This document shows, piece by piece, positions 17,967 to 26,448 of a DNA stretch of 52,065 bases (the first letter of the stretch is position 1; each line of letters begins with the position of its first letter). The notes below the pieces were generated by a model. That model made no database searches and was not told where the DNA came from. It saw only the letters and a program-made list of their open reading frames with translations. Source of the stretch: a bacterium (GTDB lineage: Bacteria; Patescibacteriota; Minisyncoccia; Moranbacterales; UBA2206); NCBI GenBank assembly GCA_021788105.1, contig JAJYKZ010000004.1, positions 1 through 52,065 on the forward strand, written 5' to 3'. A program made the translations under genes and the position numbers.

Positions 17967-18437
17967 ATGAAAAGCAAGAACATCATAATTATTATCATTG
18001 CTCTTCTCGCCGTCGGGGGCGGAGCATTTTATGGAGGAATGATCTATGGAAAAAATAGCGTTGCTTCCCAAAGAAGCGCTGGTTTTGCCGGGAGGCAGCC
18101 GGGTCAGGCAGGACAAGGCGGACGCTTTATGCGCGGCGGCGCCGGAGCTAGCGGAAGCTTTGTGTCCGGACAAATAGCCTCAGAAGATAGCAATAGCATT
18201 ACCGTAAAATCACAGGACGGCAGTTCGAAAATCGTTTTCTTTTCCGGTTCGACCAATATCGGCAAGACCGCGCAAGGATCGTCTTCCGACTTGACGACCG
18301 GAGAAAATGTCGTGGTAACCGGCACCAACAATTCAGACGGCAGTGTCAACGCGCAAAACATTCAAATTCGCCCGGCGCAGCCGCAAAAAGGACAAACTGG
18401 ACAACAACCAGCTCAATCAAATCAGGCGGGACAATAA
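17967..18437 (+). CDS. Secreted/anchored DUF5666-like protein
   Basis: N-terminal TM; GQIASEDSNSITVKSQDGSSKIVFFSGSTNI...NVVVTGTNNSDGSVNAQNIQIRP. Confidence 0.7.
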   Translation: MKSKNIIIIIIALLAVGGGAFYGGMIYGKNSVASQRSAGFAGRQPGQAGQGGRFMRGGAGASGSFVSGQIASEDSNSITVKSQDGSSKIVFFSGSTNIGKTAQGSSSDLTTGENVVVTGTNNSDGSVNAQNIQIRPAQPQKGQTGQQPAQSNQAGQ

Positions 18438-18456
18438 ATTAGAACTCAAATATTTG

Positions 18457-18502
18457 AAAAGCTCTATCTTTATGCTAGGATGAATAAAATAGAGCTTTTT
18501 AA
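18457..18502 (+). terminator. 11-bp terminator-like hairpin AAAAGCTCTAT-21 nt-ATAGAGCTTTT
   Basis: Perfect arms 18457-18467/18489-18499 with T run; overlaps the track's start codon of the next gene. Confidence 0.7.
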
Positions 18503-18506
18503 TTTT

Positions 18507-19112
18507 ATGGAATTTTCAAATTTTGCCGGCGCTTTGCAATGGGTGTTGGCGCACAGTTACTTTTTAATGTTTGTCGCCATGCTCATCGAGGGGCCGGTCG
18601 TGACGGCGGCGGCGGCTTTTGCCGTGGCGCTGGGCTATTTTAATTTGGTAATCGTTTTTATTTTGGCGCTGCTGGGTGATTTAGTGGCCGATATTATTTA
18701 TTATTTCATCGGCTATGCCAGCCGCATCACGATCGTCGACAAAATTGGCCATCGATTCGGATTGACCGAGAAAAGAATAAAAAGAATCGAACATCTGGCC
18801 AAGCAGCACAGCTGGAAAACTCTTTTGGTTTTGAAATTGACGCCTTTCATCCCGACGCCGGGACTGATTATTGTCGGGACGACGAAAATGCCGTTGCGCC
18901 GGTTTACGTTTTACAGTTTGGCGATAACTTTGCCGAAAACGATTTTGTTCATGCTGGTCGGCTATTATTTCGGAAAAAGCTACGACATGTTGAGCAGATA
19001 TTTTAAAAACGGTTTTTTCGCTGTTTTAATTGCGGCTGTGATAATCTTGGCAATTTACTACGCTTACCAAAAAATCACTGCGGCATTGGCGGAGAAAATA
19101 GAAAAGGTGTAA
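18507..19112 (+). CDS. DedA/SNARE-associated (VTT) family membrane protein
   Basis: GYFNLVIVFILALLGDLVADIIYYFIG; start moved to ATG 18507 because the terminator-like hairpin covers 18480. Confidence 0.88.
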   Translation: MEFSNFAGALQWVLAHSYFLMFVAMLIEGPVVTAAAAFAVALGYFNLVIVFILALLGDLVADIIYYFIGYASRITIVDKIGHRFGLTEKRIKRIEHLAKQHSWKTLLVLKLTPFIPTPGLIIVGTTKMPLRRFTFYSLAITLPKTILFMLVGYYFGKSYDMLSRYFKNGFFAVLIAAVIILAIYYAYQKITAALAEKIEKV

Positions 19113-19128
19113 AATATGATATAAACAT

Positions 19129-20355
19129 ATGAAAATTGCAATTTTTTCTGACAATTTTTACCCGGAGCTTACCGGAATTTCCGATTCGATTGTGACAACG
19201 GCTGAATATTTGGGGAAAAACGGCCATCAAGTGCGAATATACGCGCCGCGCTATTCGACCAAAAATTATCAGATTGCCAATCTGCCGGAATGGGAGCTTG
19301 ATTTGGGGGACAACGTCAGTATTTACAGATTTCCTTCTTTGCCTTTTCCAACCGGAACAAAACAATCGCGCTTGGTTATCCCGACCGGATTTTTTTGCAT
19401 GCGCGATTTGAAAAAATTCAATCCCGATGTGATTCATTCGCATCAGTTTTTCGGAACGGGAATTGAGGCGATGCTTGCCGCGAAGTTTCTGAAAATTCCA
19501 TTTGTCGGAACCAATCATACGGTGATTACTGAATATGTCCGCTACGCGCCGATCAAAGCGAAATGGCTGGAAACGCTCAGTCAGAAATATGTCAATTGGT
19601 ATTATGGCCGTTGCGATTTTATCAGCGCGCCTTCCCAATCGGTAATAGATGAAATGGAATCTTTCGGTTTCAAGGTGAAATCAAAAGTTATTTCCAATCC
19701 GATTGATGCCGATGCTTTCAATAATTTTATCGACAGCACGGATATGGAAAGAAAAAAATTAAAACAAAAATTCGGCGTTAATGACAAAACGATTATTTAT
19801 GCCGGAAGGTTTGCGCCGGAAAAAAATATCGATGTCATAATCAAAGCGGTGGCTTTAGTGAAAAAAGATATTCCCGACATAAATCTGGCCATGGCCGGAC
19901 ATGGCGTTCTTTTGGAGGAAATCAGGAAAATGGCTGGAGAATTGGGCATCGCGGAAAATGTGAAATTTCTGGGAACTTTGGACAAATTTGAATTAGCCGA
20001 TCTTTATCGAGCTTCGGAAATTTTTCCCATAACCAGCAAATCTGAAACTCAAAGTATGACTCTGATCCAGGCAATGGCGTGCGGTTTGCCGGTGATCGGC
20101 GTGAGAGCGCGCGCACTGCCGGAATATATCAATGATCGAAACGGAATTCTAATCGAACCGGATGATCACGTGTCGCTGGCTCGAAATATAGTTGAGCTAA
20201 TGAGCGATCGAAAAAAAGCAGAATTGCTGGGCCGGGGCGGCATTGAATCGGTCCGGGAATTTTCTCCGGAAAAAATCGGAAAAAAATGGGAAAAACTCTA
20301 CAGCGAAGTTGCCAAATCTGAAGTAAGTGATAAAATAAAAATATATGAAACTTAG
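19129..20355 (+). CDS. Glycosyltransferase family 4 (GT-B)
   Basis: SDNFYPELTGISDSI, YAGRFAPEKNIDVIIKA, SETQSMTLIQAMACGLPVIGV. Confidence 0.93.
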   Translation: MKIAIFSDNFYPELTGISDSIVTTAEYLGKNGHQVRIYAPRYSTKNYQIANLPEWELDLGDNVSIYRFPSLPFPTGTKQSRLVIPTGFFCMRDLKKFNPDVIHSHQFFGTGIEAMLAAKFLKIPFVGTNHTVITEYVRYAPIKAKWLETLSQKYVNWYYGRCDFISAPSQSVIDEMESFGFKVKSKVISNPIDADAFNNFIDSTDMERKKLKQKFGVNDKTIIYAGRFAPEKNIDVIIKAVALVKKDIPDINLAMAGHGVLLEEIRKMAGELGIAENVKFLGTLDKFELADLYRASEIFPITSKSETQSMTLIQAMACGLPVIGVRARALPEYINDRNGILIEPDDHVSLARNIVELMSDRKKAELLGRGGIESVREFSPEKIGKKWEKLYSEVAKSEVSDKIKIYET

Positions 20356-21085
20356 CTTTGTCATTCCGGCGTATAACGAGGAAAACTATATCGGAAAATG
20401 TCTCGAGTCTATTTTTCGTGAAACGAAAGGGAGAGAATACAACATCGAAGTCGTCGTAGTCAACAATGCCAGCACCGACAAGACCAAGGAAGTCGCTTCC
20501 TCTTTTGACGGCGTTATCGTCGTGGATGAAATGAAGAAGGGCTTGGTCAGCGCGCGCAAAGCCGGATTTGATGCCGCTACAGGACATCTGATTGCCAACA
20601 TCGATTCCGATACGGTTCTGACTCCGGGCTGGATAGACAAAGTTTTGCGCGAATTTTCCCAAAATGAAAACTTGGTCGGATTGTCCGGCCCGTTTATTTA
20701 TTATGACCTTTCTCCGAGCGTAAATTTTTGGGTGCGCATCTGGTATTTCTTCGGATTCCTCAGTTATTTAATGAACCGGTTCGTGTTCAAGATAAGTTCG
20801 ATGCTTCAGGGCGGCAATTTCATTATCAAGAAAGAAGCGTTCGAACGGGCGGGCGGCTACAGCAACAGTTTTGATTTTTGGGGCGAGGACACAGACGTGG
20901 CGCGCCGCTTGCACAAAGTCGGCGAGGTGAAATTCACTTTCAAGCTTCCGATCTACACTTCCGGAAGAAGGCTGAAAGCGGAAGGAGTCGTGATGCCGGC
21001 CTTGCGTTATACCGTCAATTATTTATGGGTCATCTTTTTCAAAAAACCTTTCCATAAAACTTTCACGGATATTCGGTTCAAGTAA
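20345..21085 (+). CDS. Glycosyltransferase family 2
   Basis: LSFVIPAYNEENYIGKCLESI, NIDSDTVL; overlaps the upstream GT4 stop. Confidence 0.93.
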   Translation: MKLSFVIPAYNEENYIGKCLESIFRETKGREYNIEVVVVNNASTDKTKEVASSFDGVIVVDEMKKGLVSARKAGFDAATGHLIANIDSDTVLTPGWIDKVLREFSQNENLVGLSGPFIYYDLSPSVNFWVRIWYFFGFLSYLMNRFVFKISSMLQGGNFIIKKEAFERAGGYSNSFDFWGEDTDVARRLHKVGEVKFTFKLPIYTSGRRLKAEGVVMPALRYTVNYLWVIFFKKPFHKTFTDIRFK

Positions 21086-21139
21086 TATTTGCTTTCAAAC
21101 AGTAAACAGAATATAATGCTTACTCGATAAGTATTATTT

Positions 21140-21853
21140 TTGTATATGAAAAAAATAATCATTATTATAATTTTTGCGGTTATTCTTTTGGGCGCTGCTG
21201 TTTTTTATAATGAATTTTCGCACAAACAAAATAATTCCGGCATGAATAGCGGAAATAATTCTCCACAAAATACTTCTTCGCAAAATGCGCCAACTCCAAA
21301 TTCTTCTTCGTCTCAAAACCAAAACGCGCAAAATAATTCTTCGCAGAACGGTTTTGTGCCGCCGCTTCCGGATGCGGCCGCGCGGGTGACAAAAAAACCG
21401 TTTGGGATTTATGTCACGCCGCAAAATTCGCCGGTTCAACCAGAAAGATTCACCGGCTATCATACCGGCGCGGATTTTGAAACTTTTCCCAATGAACAGA
21501 ATGCGACGGTGGCGGTGCACGCGGTTTGCAACGGAACTTTCCGCCTGAAAGAATATGCCAGCGGTTACGGGGGAGTGGCAGTTGAACAATGTACGCTCAA
21601 TGGCAGTCCGATTACGGTGATTTACGGGCACTTGAACGCGGCAACGATCACGCCGAATGTCGGCGATAAGATTTCTGCCGGACAGGCGATCGGCGATCTG
21701 GGCAAAGGCTATTCCGTGCAGACAGACGGCGAAAGGAAACATTTGCATTTGGGATTTCATAAAGGTGCGGCGATCAACATTTTAGGTTATGTTCAAAACA
21801 AAGCCGATCTTGCGCAATGGATCGATCCGTGTTTGTATAATGTGTGCAAGTAA
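21140..21853 (+). CDS. M23 (LytM-like) peptidase domain protein, membrane anchored
   Basis: GYHTGADFE, GYGGVAVEQ, VIYGHLNA, KHLHLGFHKG. Confidence 0.85.
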   Translation: MYMKKIIIIIIFAVILLGAAVFYNEFSHKQNNSGMNSGNNSPQNTSSQNAPTPNSSSSQNQNAQNNSSQNGFVPPLPDAAARVTKKPFGIYVTPQNSPVQPERFTGYHTGADFETFPNEQNATVAVHAVCNGTFRLKEYASGYGGVAVEQCTLNGSPITVIYGHLNAATITPNVGDKISAGQAIGDLGKGYSVQTDGERKHLHLGFHKGAAINILGYVQNKADLAQWIDPCLYNVCK

Positions 21854-21878
21854 AATTTTTTTTTAATAATTATTTCAA

Positions 21879-21906
21879 GCAGGACGTAAAAACTCCTGCC
21901 TTTTTT
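21879..21906 (+). terminator. Intrinsic terminator GCAGGA-9 nt-TCCTGC-cTTTTTT
   Basis: Perfect 6-bp stem plus T tract. Confidence 0.75.
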
Positions 21907-21913
21907 CTTTTCC

Positions 21914-21941
21914 TTGACAAACTCTACAAACCTGATATACT
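21914..21941 (+). promoter_or_regulatory. Promoter TTGACA-16 nt-TATACT upstream of marR-like gene
   Basis: Consensus -35, 5/6 -10. Confidence 0.6.
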
Positions 21942-21961
21942 TAGAAAGTCTAACAATTAGA
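21941..21961. promoter_or_regulatory. Putative MarR operator: TTAGA-aag-TCTAA-caa-TTAGA
   Basis: Three alternating half-sites with 8-bp period, overlapping the -10 and leader. Confidence 0.5.
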
Positions 21962-21971
21962 TTGTAAAATA

Positions 21972-22391
21972 ATGGCGAAAAACGACAAAATAAGCCAGAT
22001 TATATCATTGATGTTTACTACGCGCCGCCTGATGCACGAACGCATTTCAGGCGACAAGACGAAAAGCGGATTTTCGCTTTTGCAGTTCATCGCGCTGAAA
22101 TATATCCGGGAAAAAAGACCGCTCATGAAGGAGCTGGCTGATTTTCTCTCAATCACTCCGCCTTCGGCCACATCTCTCATAGATACTTTGATAAAGGCCG
22201 GTTTGATCAATCGCCAATCCGATCCCGATGACCGCAGAATCGTCCGAATCGGGATCACAAAAAAAGGCGAAGCTTACATCAAAAGGGGAATTGATAAGGC
22301 TTCCGAACATATGCGGGAAAGTTTGAAAAAGCTGAGTGTCAAAGAACAGGATGAATTGATAAATATTTTAAATAAAATAATTCAAGCTTAA
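21972..22391 (+). CDS. MarR-family transcriptional regulator
   Basis: Winged-helix MKELADFLSITPPSATSLIDTLIKAGLINRQSDPDDRRIVRIGITKKG. Confidence 0.93.
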   Translation: MAKNDKISQIISLMFTTRRLMHERISGDKTKSGFSLLQFIALKYIREKRPLMKELADFLSITPPSATSLIDTLIKAGLINRQSDPDDRRIVRIGITKKGEAYIKRGIDKASEHMRESLKKLSVKEQDELINILNKIIQA

Positions 22392-22409
22392 TATTTAATT
22401 AAAAATACG

Positions 22410-23015
22410 ATGAGTAAAAAATTCATGGTAATTTATATTATTGTCTTGCTGATCCTGGGTGCTGCGGTTATTTTGCTTATGCAGTCCGGTATGGCAAAAT
22501 CGATTCCGGCCGACGCTCTGTCGAGCTTGAAAAATAATGTTGCTGAGCCGAATGACTTGGCGGCCAATGAAGCTAATCTCAGTTTTGAAGCGAGCAGTAA
22601 AGTGACCATTATTTCTGAAAAAATCGGAGACTCCGTCGCCGCGGGCGAGGTGTTGGCTAAGATAGACGACACGGCCGCTCTGGCGCAATATTCTCAGGCG
22701 CAAGCCGGTGTCACTGTAGCACAGTCAAATTTAGCAGCTTTGGAGAATGCGCTCAAAGCTCAGAAATTAACATTGAAAGGCTTGCATTCGAATGCTAAAA
22801 AAATCCAGGATAAACAAATCTCGCTGGCAGAAGATAATGTCCATACGCAACAGGCGGTAGTGCAACAGGCGGAAGACAATCTGTCGAACGTGCAGAGCCA
22901 GCTGGATAAATATGAAATCAAAGCTCCATTCGCCGGCGTCATCACTAAGGAGGATATAGTGTTGGGCGAAGTTGCCACTGCCAATGTTCCGGTAATTACA
23001 ATTCAGGCCAAGTAA
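22410..23015 (+). CDS. HlyD/MFP-like adaptor with coiled-coil hairpin
   Basis: SEKIGDSVAAGEVLAKID, coiled coil, YEIKAPFAGVITKEDIVLGEVA. Confidence 0.8.
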   Translation: MSKKFMVIYIIVLLILGAAVILLMQSGMAKSIPADALSSLKNNVAEPNDLAANEANLSFEASSKVTIISEKIGDSVAAGEVLAKIDDTAALAQYSQAQAGVTVAQSNLAALENALKAQKLTLKGLHSNAKKIQDKQISLAEDNVHTQQAVVQQAEDNLSNVQSQLDKYEIKAPFAGVITKEDIVLGEVATANVPVITIQAK

Positions 23016-23046
23016 TCTTTGTAATAATTTTTTATCGTTTTAAAAT

Positions 23047-23688
23047 ATGGAAAATGTAAAAACAAGCTCTAACGCAATTAGTAAAAATAAAGGGATTATT
23101 ATTTTGTTCATACTGACTGTCGTTGTCTCCGGAGTCGTCGGATTTTTCTACTGGCAAGCGACAAAAAACCGGGTGTACACTGATACGGCGCAAATTTCCG
23201 CGCCAACTATTAATCTTTCTTCGACCGAGGGAGGAATCCTCAAGGCGCTTTTTGTCAAAGAAGGCGATGTCGTGCCGGCCAATTTCTCGGTGGCCCAGAT
23301 CGGAAATGAAACGGTCAGAACGGCCACGCCGGGCTTGGTTATTCAAATAAAAAATAGCGTCGGAGAAAATTTTACTTCGGGCGAACCGGTCGTTACGATT
23401 ATTAATCCCCAGGATCTGCGCGTAGATGCTCAGGTGGAAGAAGACAAGGGACTTGCCAATGTGAAGGTTGGCGAACCGGTTGTCTTTACGGTTGACGCTT
23501 TTGGATCGAAAAAATATTACGGTATCGTGGATGAAATTAGTCCGACCGCACATTCGACCGATGTGGTTTTTAACATTTCCGACCAGCGCCAGGAAAATAA
23601 TTTTGACGTAAAAATCCGTTTTGATGCCAACCAATATCCGGAATTGAAGAACGGAATGTCGGCTAAGGTTTGGATTTATAAGAAATAA
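23047..23688 (+). CDS. HlyD/EmrA-like adaptor lacking the coiled-coil hairpin
   Basis: TM, VYTDTAQISAPTINLSSTEGGILKALFVKEGDVV..., C-terminal beta-barrel region NGMSAKVWIYK. Confidence 0.75.
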   Translation: MENVKTSSNAISKNKGIIILFILTVVVSGVVGFFYWQATKNRVYTDTAQISAPTINLSSTEGGILKALFVKEGDVVPANFSVAQIGNETVRTATPGLVIQIKNSVGENFTSGEPVVTIINPQDLRVDAQVEEDKGLANVKVGEPVVFTVDAFGSKKYYGIVDEISPTAHSTDVVFNISDQRQENNFDVKIRFDANQYPELKNGMSAKVWIYKK

Positions 23689-23847
23689 TAAACATACTTT
23701 GTAGTTCGCCTCTGCCGAAACATGCTTCGGCGCGATAATTTTTTTCGGTTTTTATACTCGACAGCAAATTAAATTTTAAGATTTAAAAAAATTGCTGAGC
23801 GCCTCCGTAATGTTTCGCCATAGTCAAATTGCAAAGTATAAATTTTT

Positions 23848-25326
23848 TTGAATAACACTCATAAAAATTGGAAGTGGTTGGTGCTTTTCACGGTGATCGT
23901 GGGAACTTTTCTCGGAAGATTGGATCAGACAATCGTTAATTTGGCTTTGCCGAAAATCATTACCGATTTTCACATCACGGTTTCGGCGGCCGGCTGGATT
24001 GCCACCGCTTACATTTTAGCTAACGCTATCTTTGTTCCCATCTGGGGAAAACTAGGCGATATGATCGGACAAAAAAGAATTTATATCATCGGTTTTTCTT
24101 TGTTTATTTTCGGTTCTATTTTAGCTGGGCTCTCTTGGAATTTGGGATCGATGATCGGCTTTCGGGTTATCCAGGCGATTGCTGGCTCGGCCGATTATCC
24201 GACTGCCATGGCAATTTTGGCGCTCACTTTTCGAGAAAACAGGGAACGAGCACAGGCGTTGGGAATTTGGTCCTCTTCCTTCGCGGCCGCTTCGGTGTTT
24301 GGACCGTTGATCGGCGGACCGCTGATTGATAATTTCGGCTGGCGATCGGTTTTCTTAATCAATCTTCCGGTCGGAGTGTTCGGACTTATTCTTGCGTTGA
24401 TTTTCATTGCTGAATCGGATAAGAGCAAGAAAATCATCGGCTTCGACTGGTGGGGCGCGCTGGCTTTGGGCACTTCGCTCACCTCGCTTGTCCTAGTTTT
24501 GGATCAAGGATTGAGTTGGGGCTGGTTTTCTTTATATAGCATCCTTTGTTATATTTCAATGATTATTTTCGGAATAATTTTTGTGAAGTTGGAAAAGGAT
24601 AACCCGCACGCGATTGTCGATTTGAAATTTTTCAAGCATAAAGTTTTTATCAACGTGCTTATGAATAACTTTTTGATTTTTATGGTGATGATGGGCTCAG
24701 TCTTCTTGATTCCGATTTTTGCCCAGACCTTTTTAGGTTACGATGCGACGCAAACCGGAATGCTTTTCATACCGATGGCTTTTGCTATGATGTTGGCCGC
24801 GCCGATCGGAGGAAATCTTACCGGAAAAATTCAGGCGCGCTACGTCATTATAGCCAGCACCTTGGTGGCCGGTATCGGTCTGTATATGTTTTCTTTTTTA
24901 GATCCGCGTTCAGGCGCGATGGCAATTATTGTTCCACTGGCGGTGATGGCTTTCGGAATGGGATTCGGAATGGCGCAGCGTACCAACATTATAGCTTCGA
25001 CTGTTCCGCATAACGAAGTGGGGGCCGCCTCTTCTGTTTTGGCTTTGGCGCGCAACATCGCCGGTGCGTTCGGCATTGCCGTCTTCGGAACAATTCTGCA
25101 GAATTTCGAAGGCAGCAATATTTTGGAAATCGCCAAATCCAGCAGTCTCGGCATTCATACAGCGCAAAATTTCCAGCAGTTTATCGGACTGATAATTTTG
25201 AAAGCCCAGATCTTGTCTTACGATAAAGTTTTCGTGATTGCGGGAATTTTGGCGATTCTCGGATCATTTACCGCTTATTGGATCAAAGTTCCGCACGAAA
25301 AAACAGAAAAAGTTTTTGTGGAATAA
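23848..25326 (+). CDS. MFS transporter, DHA2 (EmrB/QacA) family
   Basis: 14-TM pattern; LDQTIVNLALPKI, WGKLGDMIGQKRIYIIG. Confidence 0.93.
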   Translation: MNNTHKNWKWLVLFTVIVGTFLGRLDQTIVNLALPKIITDFHITVSAAGWIATAYILANAIFVPIWGKLGDMIGQKRIYIIGFSLFIFGSILAGLSWNLGSMIGFRVIQAIAGSADYPTAMAILALTFRENRERAQALGIWSSSFAAASVFGPLIGGPLIDNFGWRSVFLINLPVGVFGLILALIFIAESDKSKKIIGFDWWGALALGTSLTSLVLVLDQGLSWGWFSLYSILCYISMIIFGIIFVKLEKDNPHAIVDLKFFKHKVFINVLMNNFLIFMVMMGSVFLIPIFAQTFLGYDATQTGMLFIPMAFAMMLAAPIGGNLTGKIQARYVIIASTLVAGIGLYMFSFLDPRSGAMAIIVPLAVMAFGMGFGMAQRTNIIASTVPHNEVGAASSVLALARNIAGAFGIAVFGTILQNFEGSNILEIAKSSSLGIHTAQNFQQFIGLIILKAQILSYDKVFVIAGILAILGSFTAYWIKVPHEKTEKVFVE

Positions 25327-25369
25327 TCCCGGAAGCGCAATTAATTTCAAATCAGCTCTATTTTCCTTT

Positions 25370-25402
25370 TTCAAGCCAAATATAAGTGGCTTGAATTTTT
25401 TT
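25370..25402 (+). terminator. Intrinsic terminator TTCAAGCCA-8 nt-TGGCTTGAA-TTTTTTT
   Basis: Perfect 9-bp stem and T7. Confidence 0.85.
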
Positions 25403-25416
25403 AAATATTTTTTCAG

Positions 25417-25445
25417 TTGCAAACTTCTGGCGCCGATACTATAAT
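25417..25445 (+). promoter_or_regulatory. Promoter TTGCAA-17 nt-TATAAT
   Basis: Consensus -10, optimal spacer; followed by a hairpin near the predicted transcript 5' end. Confidence 0.6.
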
Positions 25446-25497
25446 GGCGGGACTCTTTTAAAAATGGAAAAGAGTTTCTAAAAATTAAAATTTAAAA

Positions 25498-26322
25498 ATG
25501 AACAAAAAATTGATGTTTCATCGGCTGAAACCGGTTCTTCTGATTTTACTGGTAATAGCCGTTACGGTTGCAATTTACATTTTTTTCAACGCAAAAGCCA
25601 AAATAGAAAAAACACAAACATCCGGAAATAATCAGCAGAATACCGCGGACCAGACGAAAGGCCTGAACAATTCCTCCGGCATTTCTCTTGCGAAGGCGGA
25701 AAAAAATTCTTCCGTTCCGGTTCCGGCCGATCCCTATCCGGTGCACAAAAATATTTCCACCACGTATTTTTGGGTGGGCGAACCGGCCGACGGGGATAAT
25801 GGACATATTTCCAACAGTCCGAGCGCCTGGGATGACGACTGGGAAAAGCATTTCGGCGGAGTGGATGATCCGAAGAAAAGGAACGGTTATCTGCCGGCCA
25901 AATTCGTTCCCAAAGAAAATCCGTTCTATGCGGCCCTTCCTTATAATGATTTTGACAGCAATGGCAAAAGAAGATCCGACGCCGGAAAAACGATTTATTG
26001 GAGCGGCGGACAAAAATGGGGAAGTCTGCAGTCGGAATGCAAAAATCAATGGGTGAAAATTACCAAAGGCGGCAAAACGGCTTACGCTCAGTGGGAAGAC
26101 GTCGGACCGTTCGGTGAAAATGATGCGGCGTACGTGTTCGGAAGCGCCGCGCCGAAAAATAAAACCAACAATCATGCCGGGCTGGATGTTTCACCGGCCG
26201 TTCATGATTTTCTCGGACTTTCCGATGTGGACAAAACCAGCTGGCAATTCGTGCCCGCCGAAGATGTCCCCGATGGTCCGTGGAAACAGATTGCAACTGC
26301 CTCCCAAATTTTCTGGAATTAA
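25498..26322 (+). CDS. Secreted/anchored protein with possible double-psi beta-barrel (RlpA-like) domain
   Basis: N-terminal TM; YAQWEDVGPFGENDAAYVFG...HAGLDVSPAVHDFLGL. Confidence 0.5.
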   Translation: MNKKLMFHRLKPVLLILLVIAVTVAIYIFFNAKAKIEKTQTSGNNQQNTADQTKGLNNSSGISLAKAEKNSSVPVPADPYPVHKNISTTYFWVGEPADGDNGHISNSPSAWDDDWEKHFGGVDDPKKRNGYLPAKFVPKENPFYAALPYNDFDSNGKRRSDAGKTIYWSGGQKWGSLQSECKNQWVKITKGGKTAYAQWEDVGPFGENDAAYVFGSAAPKNKTNNHAGLDVSPAVHDFLGLSDVDKTSWQFVPAEDVPDGPWKQIATASQIFWN

Positions 26323-26448
26323 AATAAAAACTTTCATACAAGCCATAAAACTCTTTGCGCAATAGCAATATGCCATTTTTCCGGCGGTATTACTATAGCA
26401 AGGAGTTTTTGGTTTTTTGGGTTGCCAAAATGATTTCGTCGCGGCTCT

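Noticed and set aside
23700-23830. Hairpin GCCGAA/TTCGGC and a loosely similar GCGCCTCCG...TTTCGCC segment before the MFS gene as a repeat pair
   Set aside because: Similarity too short and imperfect; the hairpin could simply be a weak terminator
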